Shown: positions 33,863 to 46,695, counted from the stretch's first letter. The stretch: DNA of 64,000 nt from Ctenosaura bakeri (GCA_948474755.1 CAOLHI010000058.1:1426001-1490000); one strand, 5' to 3'. Numbers and translations are program-made. The notes: generated by a model not told the origin, from the letters alone.

Positions 33863-34079
33863 ATGTTTTGGGAGGCATTTTTGGCTACTTAGCATATTAA
33901 AAATAATTTTTACCTCTCCCTAGTTTTTGGACGATGAGAGGATGATAAGAGCCAGTGTTCTCTTCTAGATTCCCACACGTGAATCAGTGTCTCTTGACTA
34001 GCCTGACAGTTACTGCCTCCTCTTTAAACTATCTAGGTTAATAACTGCTTTGCTTTATGCAAGAAATACAGAAGCAGAC

Positions 34080-34325
34080 CAAAACCAACAGAAATCTGTC
34101 CAGTCTCTGCTTAAATCCTCCATGGATGGTGAGTTCCTCTCCTCTCTAGATAATCATATCCATTCTAGACTTACTATTGTCATTCAGAAGCTTCTCTTGA
34201 AAGTAAGTTGAAATCCACTGTCCTATAACTGAAGCCCATGAGACCCTGCCCTCTGGAACAGAAAAAAACAATCTTTGCCCCCTTCTATGTACCAGATATT
34301 TGTGTGCCATCCCATGAAGCCCCCC
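34080..34325. repeat. LINE-derived repeat fragment (CR1-like)
   Basis: Blocks 'cagtctctgcttaaatcctc', 'ctctagataatcatatccat' and 'cttttgaaagtaagttgaaa'-like text match the common sauropsid LINE-derived repeat. The ORF on the other strand is incidental. Confidence 0.4.
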
Positions 34326-37300
34326 CCGCAAGTCATATTAGCCATCATGGATTAACATTCTCTCCCTGCTCCTTGCAAGAAATTAAATTAATAAAATAAT
34401 AAAATAAAATAAGCTCTTGCCCAAAACCCTCATGTGTTGTGGCCACATAATAATTACTGCATAGCTCATATAACTAAATATTCAACGAAAGTAAAAGTAT
34501 TCGAGAGATATCTTATACCCAGAGTTGGAATAAATAGAGAATAGAGAAGACCCTTGTCTTCAGTAAGCCATAATGTTATGTAATATAACACTGAAGATCT
34601 GCACATATATTGAATAATATGCAGGAAATATCTAGCTGGGAGCTGACCCTGCAGTTGCCCCCTGCTTGCTTAATTAAGGAAGAGCCTGGTATTGATGATG
34701 ATGTTAAGTGTTGTCAGCAGATCAGAATACATGCTTACAGGCAGAATTCATCGTAATAGGTCACAATGTACTCCCAGCCAATTTACTCATTAATTCTTTT
34801 TTCATAGGTAATCATACAAAATACGTATGCACTCCTCTGAACATGGAGGGAACATATGTGCAGAACTACATGTTCCTATAAAAGAAAGCACTACTTCCAA
34901 TTGTTTTATGGTGGTGTATGCCTAATGTTCACCATATACAACCTTTATATTTAACATAGTGTTCACTTAGAAAAGTTAATTTCCAGATTCCCTTACAGCA
35001 AGTCTGGAAAGATTCAGGGAGCTGAAGTGCAAAAAAGTAATGCTTCCAGTTTCTGTTTCTGACTCTATATTTGGATATAAAAGATACAGAGTGACAGAAT
35101 AATGTAGGTTTTTTTCCCCACTATTTCACTTTTAAGCCTGCAGCAGACAAACCACGTTCTTAGTTATTTATATATGGAGATGGATGGATGTTTGTCCTCT
35201 GGTTCAAACACCTGTACAGTGTCTCAGAAAGGAATGTTCATGTCTATCAAGTTCACATCTATGGATATCCTCCTTTTCCAACCTCCTCATTTAGTTCTAA
35301 CATAATTTTGCCAATTTTTTTAAAAAAAATATATTTATTTCCAAAAAAATAATCATTTTAATAGTTAATAGTCATTATTTTATATATATTTTTTAAAAAA
35401 ATAAAAATATGAAATTCTTCCTTTTGTCACTATTTTTTGTAAAAATATATATACATTTTTAAATGTACTTTTTTACAAATTGTACACATTGACTAAAATG
35501 TGTTTGTGGCATATTTTTACAAAGTGTCTATACATAGGTTTCAAATATATGCCTTTTATAAGCTGTGTTTACTCCCAGCTGTGATAGGCAGATTGTAGTA
35601 CATCCAGTCTGTGTCCAGTTTAGTAAGTACATTTTTAAAAAATACACTAGAGGGAATTCTTCACATGTTCCTAGGCTGGAAGTAAGATTGTGAAGAATAT
35701 AAAGAAGATTTTCAAATCTTCTCATCTTTAATGTGAAAGGTGTTTTGACAAATGTCCACATACTAGAAGACTTTTTACACATTTTTGTTTTGTGAAAAAC
35801 AGCATTTAGCACAAAAATGTTCTGTTTTGCACACCAAGCATTGTCATTTCCAAAGAAAAGGAAAGGAAAACAGATCTTATACACAACACAATCTTTCTGT
35901 GTGAGTGAAATGTTCATGTTGACATTTGCAGATGAGCAAAACCGCAGGAAAACATACAAGAATTCTCATAAGCTCAAACACTGGGAAGAAAACTTTTATT
36001 TTTGTTTTCCTCACAGGGCAGAATGAAATAAGCGATGATTTACACCCCTATCTACTTGGACCAGCAGTTGTAGTCCATTCCATAGCATGCTCTACAGAAA
36101 GTCTTTCCACAGACAGGCAATCACTTGTGACCTCTTTTCCCCTCCTTGCCCAGAAATGCGAGAAAAGCATCTCCCTGAGTCACTAAAAATAATTGGACTG
36201 GGTCATAAGAACTGAATTGGCATTTGATCTATGGAAGTGCCATCCCTTAAACATACGTGGAAAGCTCGAGCCTGTCAGCTGTTTTCCACATCATTGTGCA
36301 CCATGTCATATAAAAATGGATATATGTTTCACTGTACAAAAACTCTATAAATACCATTTAAGGTACAGAGACTGATCAATGCTAAGAGATGCAAGAGCTA
36401 TTGTGCTCCTTGGAACAGACTGTTCTGTCCTCTAGCAGAATCATTCCTTACTTGACACACTTCTTCAGGATCAAATTCTTCCCTTACCTTTCTTGTAGTA
36501 GTCACCTGTTATAAAATCTACTTAAATGTTCTCATTGAAATAAAAGGAACCATGGAAATTATTTTAATATAAATATTAATAATTAAAAGGTTTATTTTAT
36601 TTTCTATTTTATTCTAGTTCTTTTTTTCTTTTTTGGCACACTGAGTAACTGTTGCGTGTTCACTCCTTTTTGTCCCATCTACTTTGCTGTGGTTCTTGGT
36701 AAATCACTATTTGATATCACAAGAACAAATGAAGCCACATTATAAATCAGGGTTTTTTTTGTCCTTCCAGAATAGAATTTTTCTGATCGGCAAGTGCTCT
36801 CAGTAGGCATATGTGAAAATTGCACTCCAAAGAGATGTTTTCCAAAAGAGATTTGCCCGAGTCTTCCTTTCCAGGTTAGAACACAAAACAGTACACAGGT
36901 CACATTTGGTAATCTAGATATTTCCTAGGTTTCCAAAGTATTCTGTAAAAGAAGGACGCAACATATGTGACAGTGTGTGAGAAATGTGCACAAATGCACT
37001 TAGGCAAAGTATACATTTGAAAAAGCTATCAAAAATATAGAGATTACTTTCTTTATCTTAAAAAAAAAACCCTATATGAATGTAGCATGGAACAGAGCTG
37101 GAAACACTAAAAGGAAAGAAAAAGTCACATGTGTGAATGAGTCAATGGGCATCTAATCCACACCATCTATTTGTTGCCTTTTGAAGTCCTGTCAAGTGAT
37201 GACCTCCACATTAGTGGGATGGTGAAACCACTCTACATTTAAGTCCTAATATTAATGGAGCTATCCAAAATGCTGAATTTTAGCCAATCCCAAGTTTCCT

Positions 37301-37329
37301 CAAACTTGTATGTAGCAGAGGGCTTTGTC
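34326..37329. other. Intergenic DNA with a very AT-rich core
   Basis: No gene found. The part at 35310-35475 is almost pure A+T. Around 35750-35840 the TTTTGTG/GTGCA motifs faintly recall the array at 24300. Several ORFs of 60-143 residues here have no recognisable domain and no codon-use support. Confidence 0.45.
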
Positions 37330-37651
37330 TGAGACCCATCAATGTCCCATGAATGTCTGGTGATGACATATAAGACAGACTTCTTGGGTGCTGCTCCCAG
37401 GTTGTAAATTTCCTCCCATGAGAGGCCCAGTTGTTCCCCTCCTCATCCTTGACCCCCATCTCTTCTTCTTCCCCCTCCTCTTCCTCCTCTTCTTCTTCCC
37501 CTCCTCCTCCTCTGCTCCTCTATACATTTCCTCTTCTTGCTAACAGGTAAAGATCTTTCTGTTTAGATAGGCCTAAATACCAGAAGCAATGTGTGATACT
37601 TTGTAGTTATGTTGTTTACTATGTTTTAAATGTGCTTTAAACTATTTAAAA
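37330..37651 (+). pseudogene. CR1/L2-type LINE tail, interrupted by a MITE
   Basis: One frame reads 'GAAPRL-' near 37388-37405, resembling the A-A-P-R-L-W-N-S-L-P block near the end of CR1/L2 ORF2. It is followed by a long C/T-rich expansion (37437-37520) and a T-rich 3' UTR. The UTR continues after the MITE, at about 38172-38330. Confidence 0.5.
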
Positions 37652-38171
37652 TAGGGATGGGACAAATCCAGACTTTTCTGAATCCGAATCCAGATCTGAA
37701 TCCCTGGATGGTTCTGGTAATCCACAAATCTCCCAAATCTCGAATCTTTAGAATCCTTTCTTTTTAAAAAAAAGGGTTTAAAAAGCAAGAGAAAGAAAGC
37801 ACTTTTTTTGGAAAGTGTTTTTGAAGCAAAATTTGACATCTTTGTTTAATAAAAAATAGATTAAATAACAGTTTTCACTTTCAAGAAAACTTTCAGGATC
37901 CTGGGCAGGATCCTGCCGGCGGTGGGCAGAAGAAGAGCGGGGAGCATGAGATCACACTCCCCACAATTTTCTTCTGCTGGCCTAGAGCAGGATCCCATTG
38001 GTGGTGGGCAGGAGAAGAGCAAGGAGTGTGAGATCCATATTTTTTGGTTGGTGTATTTGAAAGATTTTGTTTGCCTATTTTGGTGTAGGGATTCAGATCC
38101 ATGAAGCTGGAAATCTTGTTGAGGATTTGTGGATTTAAGGATCTGAGGATTTGGTTGGCCCATCTCTAGTT
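37652..38171. mobile_element. MITE with (C)TAGRGATGGG ends, internal duplication
   Basis: The left end 'agggatgggacaaatcc' and right end '..ggatttggttggcccatctct' are complementary. Near the ends the sequence alternates short 'gaatcc/ggattc'-type motifs. Inside, a roughly 80-bp unit beginning 'caggatcc' (37913 and 37988) is duplicated in tandem. It splits a LINE 3' UTR. It could be a hAT-type element, but no clean 8-bp duplication was seen. Confidence 0.55.
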
Positions 38172-38330
38172 TAAAGTTAGTGTTTTAATAGGAAAGCTAG
38201 TTTAATTTTTTTTAAAAAATACAACACTTCTGTGGTATAATTTTTTTTTTGTTGTACTTTGTTTTACTCTATGCTATAATCTCTCATAATAGAAGAAAAT
38301 GACATTAAGCAAACAAACAAACCCATCAAT

Positions 38331-39679
38331 ATGTTCTTTCTTCAACAGCATTAGAAATTTACCCTACTGTCCTTAAGATGATGGCTGAAATTTTCATTGG
38401 CTGATGCCTACAGATGCACTTCTATGATACACAACTAAGGATGGACTTCTGAGACATACAAATAAAGGGACAGCTACAGTGATTAACTGGTCCCAGGTCA
38501 GTAGAAGTGTGTGTATGTATGCATATGCACACACTTGTATGTTTTACAAAGAAACCTGACGTTTAGGATCACATTTTTGAAAATTGTTCTGTCAAGTCTT
38601 AGTGTTTTCTTTGACATTCCTGGTTATTTGAAGGTATCTAGCATTCTCTGTTATCTGTGGAGTTCTTTCAGCCAATAGAACTCTGTCTTGATTCTACTAG
38701 AACTGGGAGTGATCTCTTCCATTACAAACAACCCTAGATTTGTAACAAGTAATAGCCTTTTCTGCGTGGCTTTGTTTGCCTCCTGCATTTCAGGAAAAAA
38801 GTAACAATTTTTCAACAAAAGAGTTTGCCTTCATACATAAAATGTCACTTTTGCCTGGGGAAAAATGGGAAAGAAAAAGAAACCATGCAAGCTAACCTGT
38901 CTTTCCATTTTTCAGACACCAGTCGTTTCTTTTTAAAGTCTGAAGTGAGATGGTTATGTTGTTCTCTGAAGCTTTTTCAGGAGAAAAACAGTAAAGAAAA
39001 AAAAAAGAAATAAACTTTTCTTGCTTCTATTTTCTTTCATGCATATATATATATATAAAAAAAACACTATTAAGCCATTAGCTACATTTCGGTGATGAGG
39101 TGCCATCTCAGTTTTAACTCCTATGAATTGCTATGGAAACTTGAAATGTGCATAGAAAGGGCACTTAAGGGATGCATGTGTGTAGGAGGCAATGAGGTTC
39201 TCTTGAGAATGGGGTGAAGGCAGAATTTGTCATACTCAGAGTAGACCTATTGAAATCAATTTGCCTTAGATTAATAAAGAGTCAGGTTAGGAGCTTCCCA
39301 GGTTAGGAGCTTCCCTGAGACCAAGGGAGGACCCATGGTGACATCAGTCATTACACAGTAAACATTAGCCACAGTTGCTCAGAGGATGTCATTCAATTGA
39401 AACACACACACACACACAAATTCACATGATGTCTAGTAACCATGAAAAAGGAGGCAAGGGAGGTGATCTCTAGAGAGACAACAGCAGTTCCTCCAAAGCA
39501 AACTGCAGCAAGGCAGGGGGTGGGGGGATAAAATAAATAATAATAATTATATATAATAATAAAATTTTTATAAACAACAACAACAACAACAACACATTGA
39601 ATTTCTGGGCAGCCTCTTTCCCTGAGATTTCTCTACTCACCCTTAGACCTGGTGAAGAGAAGGCAATATTATGATTATT
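38331..39679. other. Intergenic DNA with small microsatellites
   Basis: Holds (TA)n at 39044-39056, (CA)8 at 39403-39418 and (AAC)n at 39570-39595. No gene was recognised. Confidence 0.5.
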
Positions 39680-39770
39680 TCTCATCCATCTATTATATTT
39701 ATATGCCACCTTTCTCCCAGAGTGGGGCTCAAAGCAGCTTCTAAAAAGTTGAAAACATTAATAAAGCATT
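39680..39770. repeat. 5' part of a LINE-derived host repeat, split by the L1
   Basis: The text 'ttatatgccacctttctccc' with 'ggggctcaaagcagcttct' is the start of a repeat that resumes after the L1 (46696-46978) with 'gagcagccactgagaaggct' and 'gaagatctcaaagttctgg'. A second copy of the same repeat lies at about 47500-49150. Confidence 0.65.
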
Positions 39771-41494
39771 GACTTCCGGTTTCAATGGCGGCGCGCTAGC
39801 CACCTCAGTGTGAAGCTCTCGCTGAAGTGGCAACGACACGCGGTCAAACCAGCGGTAGATCGGCTGGCAGAACACCCCCCGGTAAAGGGGGTTCCGTGGA
39901 AGCTCGCTAGGGGTCCGTTACCGCTTTCCAGGCGAAGGGCACTGTACGAGAGCTCGGATTGTCGGAAGAAAGCGAGGGGACCGAAGAGCGTTCATGCCCG
40001 CGTGTAAGTTGCTGGGTTCCAGTTAAATAGCGCCGTCCGAAACTTTTTTAAAATTTCGTTGTTTTTTTTTTGAAAGAGACATTTAATTTAAAAAAGACTT
40101 AGAGACGAACTCCAATGTGTAACATCGTATATTTCTCAAGGGTATAAAGACCGAGCCGAAGGAGAATAGAAAAAAGAAGGGTAAAGAAAGAGCCTGATCG
40201 TTAAAAAGACAAAGTAAACAACAGATGAAGCGGTTGGGAGAAGACTGAGGGAGTTAAAGAAATTTACAGGAAAGATGAACGACTAAAGATATTGAGTGAC
40301 TAGGAAGATTATTGGAATATAAAGAATTAAAAAGGGAAGAGAAGGAAAGTCTTCGAATGAAGTTAATTTGCAAGACTTTGGGGAAATCACTTTGATAGAT
40401 GAACCTTTTTTTTTCTTTTCTTTTTTTTGCTTTTTCTTCTATGCCGGAGAGACGAAACAACAAAAGGGGACCTTGTGTGTTTTTTCTTCTACCGATTAAG
40501 AGGTGATGATTATAAACTATTGACTTTCAACGGAACAATTTGGTCTATAAAAGTGAATTGTGGAGTGTGAGTGAATGAGGAGCAGTTAAGTCAGAAAGGA
40601 AAAGGGCTTGAGCTCGCAGTGACGGTGCTTAAGTCCTGTTTGAGCTCGCCGAAGAAGCGTGCTGGAGGAAAGGACATTTTGGTATAGAAGGAACTGTACA
40701 GAAGGAACAATTGCGGAGATAGATTAGAAGAGACTGCAGAACAGAGAAAAGAGAAAAACAGAAATAGAGAAATAAAGACTCGAAGCTGCGAGAAATCGAC
40801 GCTGACAGAGAAGACACGAACTGCAATAAAGGTTCAAAATGTGTATAGTGTTTATGTTTATGAAGTGAGAGAGCAAAAGGTCAAGAAGACCGGGACAGTC
40901 AATTAATTGGTAGACTTAAATATAACATCTCTAAGAAATATTTGATATTTTTGAAGTTCATTGATTGTGTAAGCTTATCTAACTCTGGCATTGAAGGAGT
41001 GAACTGGGGAGAAAAATAGAAGGGGAGGGTAAGGTGAACTGTGCTGGAGGGATAGACATAAAGAATATGTAAAAGCAATAAGAGATATTCTATTGACAAG
41101 AAGTTATATTTTATATTAGTCACAATGGTTTAATGAGAAATAGATGTAGTAGTAATAAGTAAATATTTTTTATTGTGTTATATTGTATTGGAACTTCACT
41201 TGCATAGTATAGGACTCTATTGTGCATATTTAAGAGTCTTGCGTATTGCAAAAAATTTGATATAAAGTGCTTCTTAACTGTGGGAGGGGGAAGAAGCAAA
41301 AAGTGAAGCATAAGGTGACCTTGAGTCTAATGACTTCTTAGATAACACAAGAACGGGGAATAAAGCAGGAATTGAAAATAAGAATTAACCCTTATATAGA
41401 CTGGTGTTGGAAAAATAGATCACTCCCGCCTCCTGCTGGAAAAGAAGAAAACTACAGGAGACTCAAGCTGTAAAATTGCACAAAGTTAACAATT
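39771..41494 (+). promoter_or_regulatory. L1 5' UTR / internal promoter
   Basis: The first 250 bases are CpG-rich, and the remainder is A- and G-rich. An ATGGCGGC core lies at 39785-39792, 15-22 bases from the element's first base, in the sense orientation. Mammalian L1s carry a YY1 site at almost the same distance, where it helps fix the start of transcription. A similar role here is inference. Short ORFs in the UTR (for example 39810-40007) have no recognised domain. Confidence 0.65.
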
Positions 41495-42556
41495 ATGGCA
41501 GCAACAACGAGAAAAGGTGCTAAGGCACAGACTCAAACTCAGTTGGAGTTGGTAGATCCCTCCAGAAGGACATCAATTGAATTGAGTCAACAGATAGCAA
41601 AAATATTACAAGAAGTCAAAGGAATTAAACAAGAAATCAGACAGGAAATGAAAGAAACCAGAGCTGAAATCAAGACAGAGATTAAGAAAGAAATAGAAGT
41701 GATCGGGAAAAGAATGGACTCAATGAATAAGGAAATGAAAACAATGAAAGGAGAGATTCAAGAACTCCAACAGAAGACAAACCACCTAGAAAAAGATAAG
41801 GAGACACTCCAGAATAGGCAAAAAGAGGAAGAATCTTTGAGATTGCAACAAGAGTTAAGATATCGAGACACATGTGTTAAACTCAGAGGGATTGAAGAGG
41901 CTTCAGGGGAAAATTTGTATGAAAAGATAATCCCCGTCTTGGCAGCATATATACAAATAGACAATGAGAAAATGGAACTTCAAATAGACAGGATCTTCAG
42001 GGCTAGCTCCAATCTCGCAAGAGAGAAGGGTTGGCCCAGAGACATTGTGGTTTGCTGCACTAGAACAAAAATAAGGGACCAGATAATCCAAACTAACTAT
42101 GAGAAACCATTGAAAATTGGAGAGAAGATTATAAAGATCTTTAAAGACATTCCATATGAGGTTCTCAAGAAGAGACAAGATTATAGATCCCTAACGCAGC
42201 TGCTACAAAAGCACAGAATAATGTACAAATGGGAAAGGATAGAAGGACTATCTTTTTCTTACAAGCAAAGAAGATACCGTATTAATAATACGGCGAGAGC
42301 GGAGGAAGTATACATAAAGATAAAAAGAGATCTCGAAGATAAGAGAGGACAAGATAATGTGGAGAAAAGAAGCTCCAAAGAGGAGGAGACACAAGAAGAG
42401 AACCCAGCAGAAACACATTCAGATCAAAACCAGGACGAAGAAGAACAGGAAAGGGCCTCCTTATACAGTGAAACAGAGTTAAAAGAGGAAGATAAAGAAC
42501 TGAAAGACTCAGAACTGGAGATAGAAGATCTTTACGTAGAAGAAGAAGAAATTTAA
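41495..42556 (+). CDS. L1 ORF1p, RNA-binding chaperone, intact
   Basis: 353 residues, ATG in good context. Residues about 25-115 are a Lys/Glu-rich coiled coil with heptad texture (runs of 'EIKTEIKKEI' type) that would trimerise the protein. Residues about 120-210 form the RRM: 'DTCVKLRGIEE' fits the first beta strand and 'RDIVVCCTRTKIRDQI' the third. The C-terminal domain follows ('KDIPYEVLKKRQDYRSL', a standard L1 signature) to about residue 290. A strongly acidic tail rich in Glu ends the protein, longer than in mammalian L1. ORF1p coats L1 RNA in the cytoplasmic particle. No lesion is visible. ORF2 starts 9 bases after its stop. Confidence 0.95.
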   Translation: MAATTRKGAKAQTQTQLELVDPSRRTSIELSQQIAKILQEVKGIKQEIRQEMKETRAEIKTEIKKEIEVIGKRMDSMNKEMKTMKGEIQELQQKTNHLEKDKETLQNRQKEEESLRLQQELRYRDTCVKLRGIEEASGENLYEKIIPVLAAYIQIDNEKMELQIDRIFRASSNLAREKGWPRDIVVCCTRTKIRDQIIQTNYEKPLKIGEKIIKIFKDIPYEVLKKRQDYRSLTQLLQKHRIMYKWERIEGLSFSYKQRRYRINNTARAEEVYIKIKRDLEDKRGQDNVEKRSSKEEETQEENPAETHSDQNQDEEEQERASLYSETELKEEDKELKDSELEIEDLYVEEEEI

Positions 42557-42565
42557 TCAGAAACG

Positions 42566-45500
42566 ATGGCTTTCAAAACATTATCATGGAATGTGAAAGG
42601 GATAAACTCGAACTACAAGAGAAGATTAGTGTTCCACTATATTGAGAAGGCAAAAGCTGATGTGATCTGCCTACAGGAAACCAAAATTAAAGATAAAGAT
42701 ACAAAATATCTTCGGAATCCTAAATTGGGGAATTGCTATGTGTCAGCCGCTCAAAAGAAGAAAAAAGGAGTAGCCTTGTATATAAATCGGAATTATAAAT
42801 CAGAATTGAAATTTCAAGATGATCAAGGCTACTACGTAGGGGTGGAACTTGTTCTTTCAGAAATGAAGGTACTTGTAGTTGGGGTTTATTCTCCAACAGA
42901 AGGAAAAAAAGCTTTTTATCAAAAATTACTTCAGGAACTATTAAATTACACCCAAGAAAACAATCAGGGTCATCTCCTTCTCTGTGGAGACTTCAATGGA
43001 GTACAAGATCCTAAAGAAGATAGGAGTGGAAGGAAATTAGATCAAATGCAACATGATAAACTTCCAAAAACCTTCTTCAATCTTTTAGAAACAATGTCGC
43101 TACAAGATGTCTGGAAAACGAAATATGGCCAAGCAAAAGGATACACATTCTATTCAGAAACACATAAGTCCATGTCAAGAATAGACATGTACCTAGTTTC
43201 CAAAACAATTCAAAATAGAATATCTGAAATGGAGATCCTCCCGAGACTACATTCTGACCATCATCCGATACAACTTAAACTAAAACTGTGGAAAATATCG
43301 ATGAGATGGAGGCTAAATGATGAAATCTTTCAGAATCAAGTGTACTTGGAAAAGATTAAACAAACGATTAAAGACTATTTCCATGAAAATATGACAGAAG
43401 AAATGAGAATGCATACTATTTGGGATGCAAGTAAGGCGGTTCTGAGAGGCCATTTTATTCAATGGGGGACAGAGCTTAAAAAAAAAAGGCAAGAGAAACA
43501 CCAGCAAATTTTAGAAAAAATAAGTCAAAGAGAAGAAATGATTAGACAAAACCCAGAGAATTGTCAAATTAAAACAGAATTGAGGATATTACAAGAACAA
43601 CTGAAATCTGAACATCAAGAGGAAATAAACAGAAATTTGAAAAGAGTGAAGCAGAGGTTTTTTGAGCAAGCTAACAAACCAGGAAAATGGTTAGCTTACA
43701 AATTAAGGAAGGAAAGGGAAAAGAACCTAATTACTGAAGTTTATAAGGATGGAAAAATATTAACTGATCAGCAAGAAATCAAACGAGTCTTCCATAGATA
43801 TTACAGCCTATTGTACAATGCAAAGGAAAGGAAGATCAACAACAAGATAAAGGCTTTCCTTGAGCAGTACAAAGTACCAGAAATTACAGAAGAGCAACAG
43901 AAAATACTAAATGCCAAAATAAGTACAAAGGAGATAATGGACGCTATTAAAAAGCAGAATGTTTCTAAAGCGCCGGGTCCAGATGGTTTTTCGGCTTCCT
44001 ATTATAAGCAAATGCAAGAAGTTTTGCTACCATACATGTCCAAACTATTTAATCAAATCCCAGAAGGAGGGAAACCCAATTCTTGGCAGAAAGCCGTAAT
44101 TTCATTGATACCGAAAGAAGGCCGAGATCGTAAAGATCTGGGAAGCTATAGGCCGATATCCCTATTAAATGTAGACTATAAGATTTTTGCGAGTATTCTA
44201 GCTGAAAGAACTAAGAGAGTGTTACAAGACATAATAGGAGAAGAGCAAAACGGCTTTTTGCCACGAAGGCAATTAAAAAGTAATATACGAACAATCCTAA
44301 ATGTTATAGAACACTACGAGAAGAACAATCAGAAGAAATTAGCATTGATTTTTATTGATGCAGAAAAAGCTTTCGATAATGTGAGCTGGGATTTTATGAT
44401 GCAAGTCTTGGAAAAAATGAAATTTGGCGATATATATACGAACTGGATAAGAGAAATTTATTATAAACAAGAAGCTGCCTTAATCATAAATGGAGAAACA
44501 ACTGAGAATTTTATGATAAAAAAAGGAACAAGGCAAGGATGCCCTTTATCTCCTTTATTATTCATAACGATGTTGGAAGTCTTACTGAAGATGATTAGAG
44601 AAGATCCAAATATAAGAGGCTGCAAAGTAAAAGGGCACGAATTCAAGCTACAAGCATTTGCAGACGATCTAGTTATAATTCTGGAGGATCCGAGTACAGG
44701 TATAGACGAATTAATAGTGAAATTGAAGTCATTTGGCGATTTGGCAGGATTTAAAATTAATGAAGAAAAGACAAAAATATTAACGAAAAATATAAAATTG
44801 GAAGAGCAAAAAGAATTGACGGCCAGAACAGGGTTTAAAATAGAAAAGAAAGTTAAGTACTTAGGCTTCTGGATATCCAAAAGAAATAATGAATTATTCG
44901 AGAATAATTATAAGATTGCCTGGAAAGAAATTCAAAATTCTTTTAATATATGGAAACAATTGGGACTATCCTGGTCGAATAGCAGCAATAAAAATGAATG
45001 TACTGCCGAAGCTGAACTTTCTATTTCAAAACTTGCCTATTATTACAAGTGACAAACCATTTACTGATTGGCAGAGAGAAATTACGAAATTCATATGGGA
45101 AAAGAAGAAACCAAGAGTTAAATGGAAGATGCTTATTGAGAAGAAAGAAAAAGGAGGCTTTGGAGTACCGGATCTCCGAATTTACTATCAGGCAAGTGCT
45201 TTAGTATGGATTAAAGAGTGGATAACCCTGGAAGAAAGAAGCATAATGAAGCTTGAAGGCGCTGATTTACGTATGGGATGGCACGCCTATATTTGGTATA
45301 AGAAGGAGAAAACTGATAAAGAATTTCTCAATCACTACTTGCGAAAATCCCTTTTAATGAATTGGCAAAGATTTAAGAGAAAATATTACAAACAAATTCC
45401 CCTATGGATATCCACCCATGATGCCTTTTTTGGAACACGATGAGAGCCTTTGGAGAAGATAATAAGATATAAAGATTTACTAGTCAAGACCGCCAACTCT

Positions 45501-46318
45501 GGAATCAGAATAAAAACTAGAGAAGAAATAGAAAATGAAGGCTTTAAATGCGGATGGTTCCTATATAGGCAGCTTCAAGAAAGATTTAAGATAGATATGA
45601 AGTTGGAAGGCTTTGACTTGAATAAAGAAGATAAAATATTTGAAAAAATTATTTTTTCAGAGCAAAACCATATGACCTCCAAAATGTATCAACTTTTGCT
45701 GGAAAGAGAACTCGAATCAGAACAAATTAAAACATCTATGATTACCTGGGCACAGAACATTGGCCATGAAATACAGTTGGAGCATTGGGAAAAGAGTTGG
45801 CGGGACACTCAGAAATTTACTGTTGCCCAAAATTTGAAGGAAAATTACCTTAAGATGTTTCATAGATGGCATCTAGATCCGTTTAGAATAAATAAAATAT
45901 ACAAAACAAAAGACAAAAAATGTTGGAAGTGCGATCATGAAAATGGTACGTTTTACCATGTTTGGTGGACGTGTGATAAGGCGAAAAGTACTGGAAAGAA
46001 ATTCAAACATTGATTTCGAAGGCCTTAAAAATTAATATCCCATTACTACCAGAAATTTTTCTATTAAATATTCTACAGAAGATAGATACAGAGAAAAGGA
46101 AAAATTTTTGGAGAATATTATTATACATGATAACAGCGGCTAGACTTCTCTTTGCCAGCAAATGGAAAAATGCACACACTCCTCTAATCTGTGAATGGAA
46201 AATAAAAGTGATGGAATATCGAGAAATGGACAGATTAGTAATGAAACTTCAGGATAGAGACCAAGCTATTAATGAACAAGAGTGGAAGCAAGTAGAGGAT
46301 TTCTTGCTCCCAAAATAA
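42566..46318 (+). pseudogene. L1 ORF2p, endonuclease-reverse transcriptase, broken
   Basis: The first 828 codons are open and contain the complete endonuclease ('LSWNVKGIN', 'CLQETK', 'GDFNGV' with Asp142/Asn144, 'SRIDMYLVS', 'SDHHPI' with His232/His233). They also contain the reverse transcriptase: 'SKAPGPDGF', 'PKEGRDRKDLGSYRPISLLN', 'FIDAEKAFDNVSWDF', 'GTRQGCPLSPLLF' and the catalytic FADD at residues 698-701. The frame is then lost near 44975 (a small deletion at a position where the other frame continues 'RIAAIKMNVLPK'), meets an in-frame TGA at 45441-45443, and shifts again near 45985 by loss of one A. The C-terminal segment has the usual C-x2-C-x8-H-x4-C motif near 45921-45975. Such a truncated protein keeps both catalytic domains but lacks the C-terminal segment, so autonomy is unlikely. 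Confidence 0.93.
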
Positions 46319-46695
46319 GATAAATTCAACAAAAGTGATTTTGTCATGGCACGGACGTTTGATGATTACAAAAATGACATGAGACAATACTTTGAGAGGC
46401 GAGGAAGTTGTTAATTACTAATAGGAACTAAAGAGAAACCTGATTTTATGCATTTAGTTTAGATTTACCTTGGAGTAAGTAAGGAAGTGATAAGAAGAAA
46501 AGAGGAGGGCGAGAGGGAAATATACAGATCTTAAACAAATTTGATTATGAAAATGGGCAATAGGAGCAGAGGTCTGTATATTAATATGTGCTTACTTTTT
46601 TTATGGAAAAATATGCTTGGAAAAAAAAATGCAAACATGGTAATCGATTATGGAAATGAATGTTTTATTTTTCTTAATTTAATAAAATTATAAAA
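46319..46695 (+). other. L1 3' UTR and poly(A) signal
   Basis: AG-rich UTR. AATAAA at 46681-46686 is followed within six bases by the A tail, which merges into the A-rich start of the target duplication. Confidence 0.85.

Larger units (their letters stand above)
39771..46695 (+). mobile_element. Full-length L1 LINE with a perfect 19-bp TSD
   Basis: A 6.9-kb element comprising a 1.7-kb 5' UTR, ORF1, a 9-base spacer, ORF2, a 3' UTR with AATAAA and a short A tail. The 19-base sequence aaaacattaataaagcatt occurs at 39752-39770 and exactly again at 46696-46714, the mark of target-primed reverse transcription. ORF1 is intact; ORF2 has two frameshifts and one stop. The full length, identical flanks and few lesions indicate a recent insertion. 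Confidence 0.95.

Noticed and set aside
35528..35959. 143-residue minus-strand ORF
   Set aside because: AT-rich DNA, no recognised domain, no splice or promoter context; consistent with chance.
39810..40007. 65-residue ORF in the L1 5' UTR as an ORF0-like gene
   Set aside because: It is on the sense strand, whereas primate ORF0 is antisense, and it has no recognisable motif.
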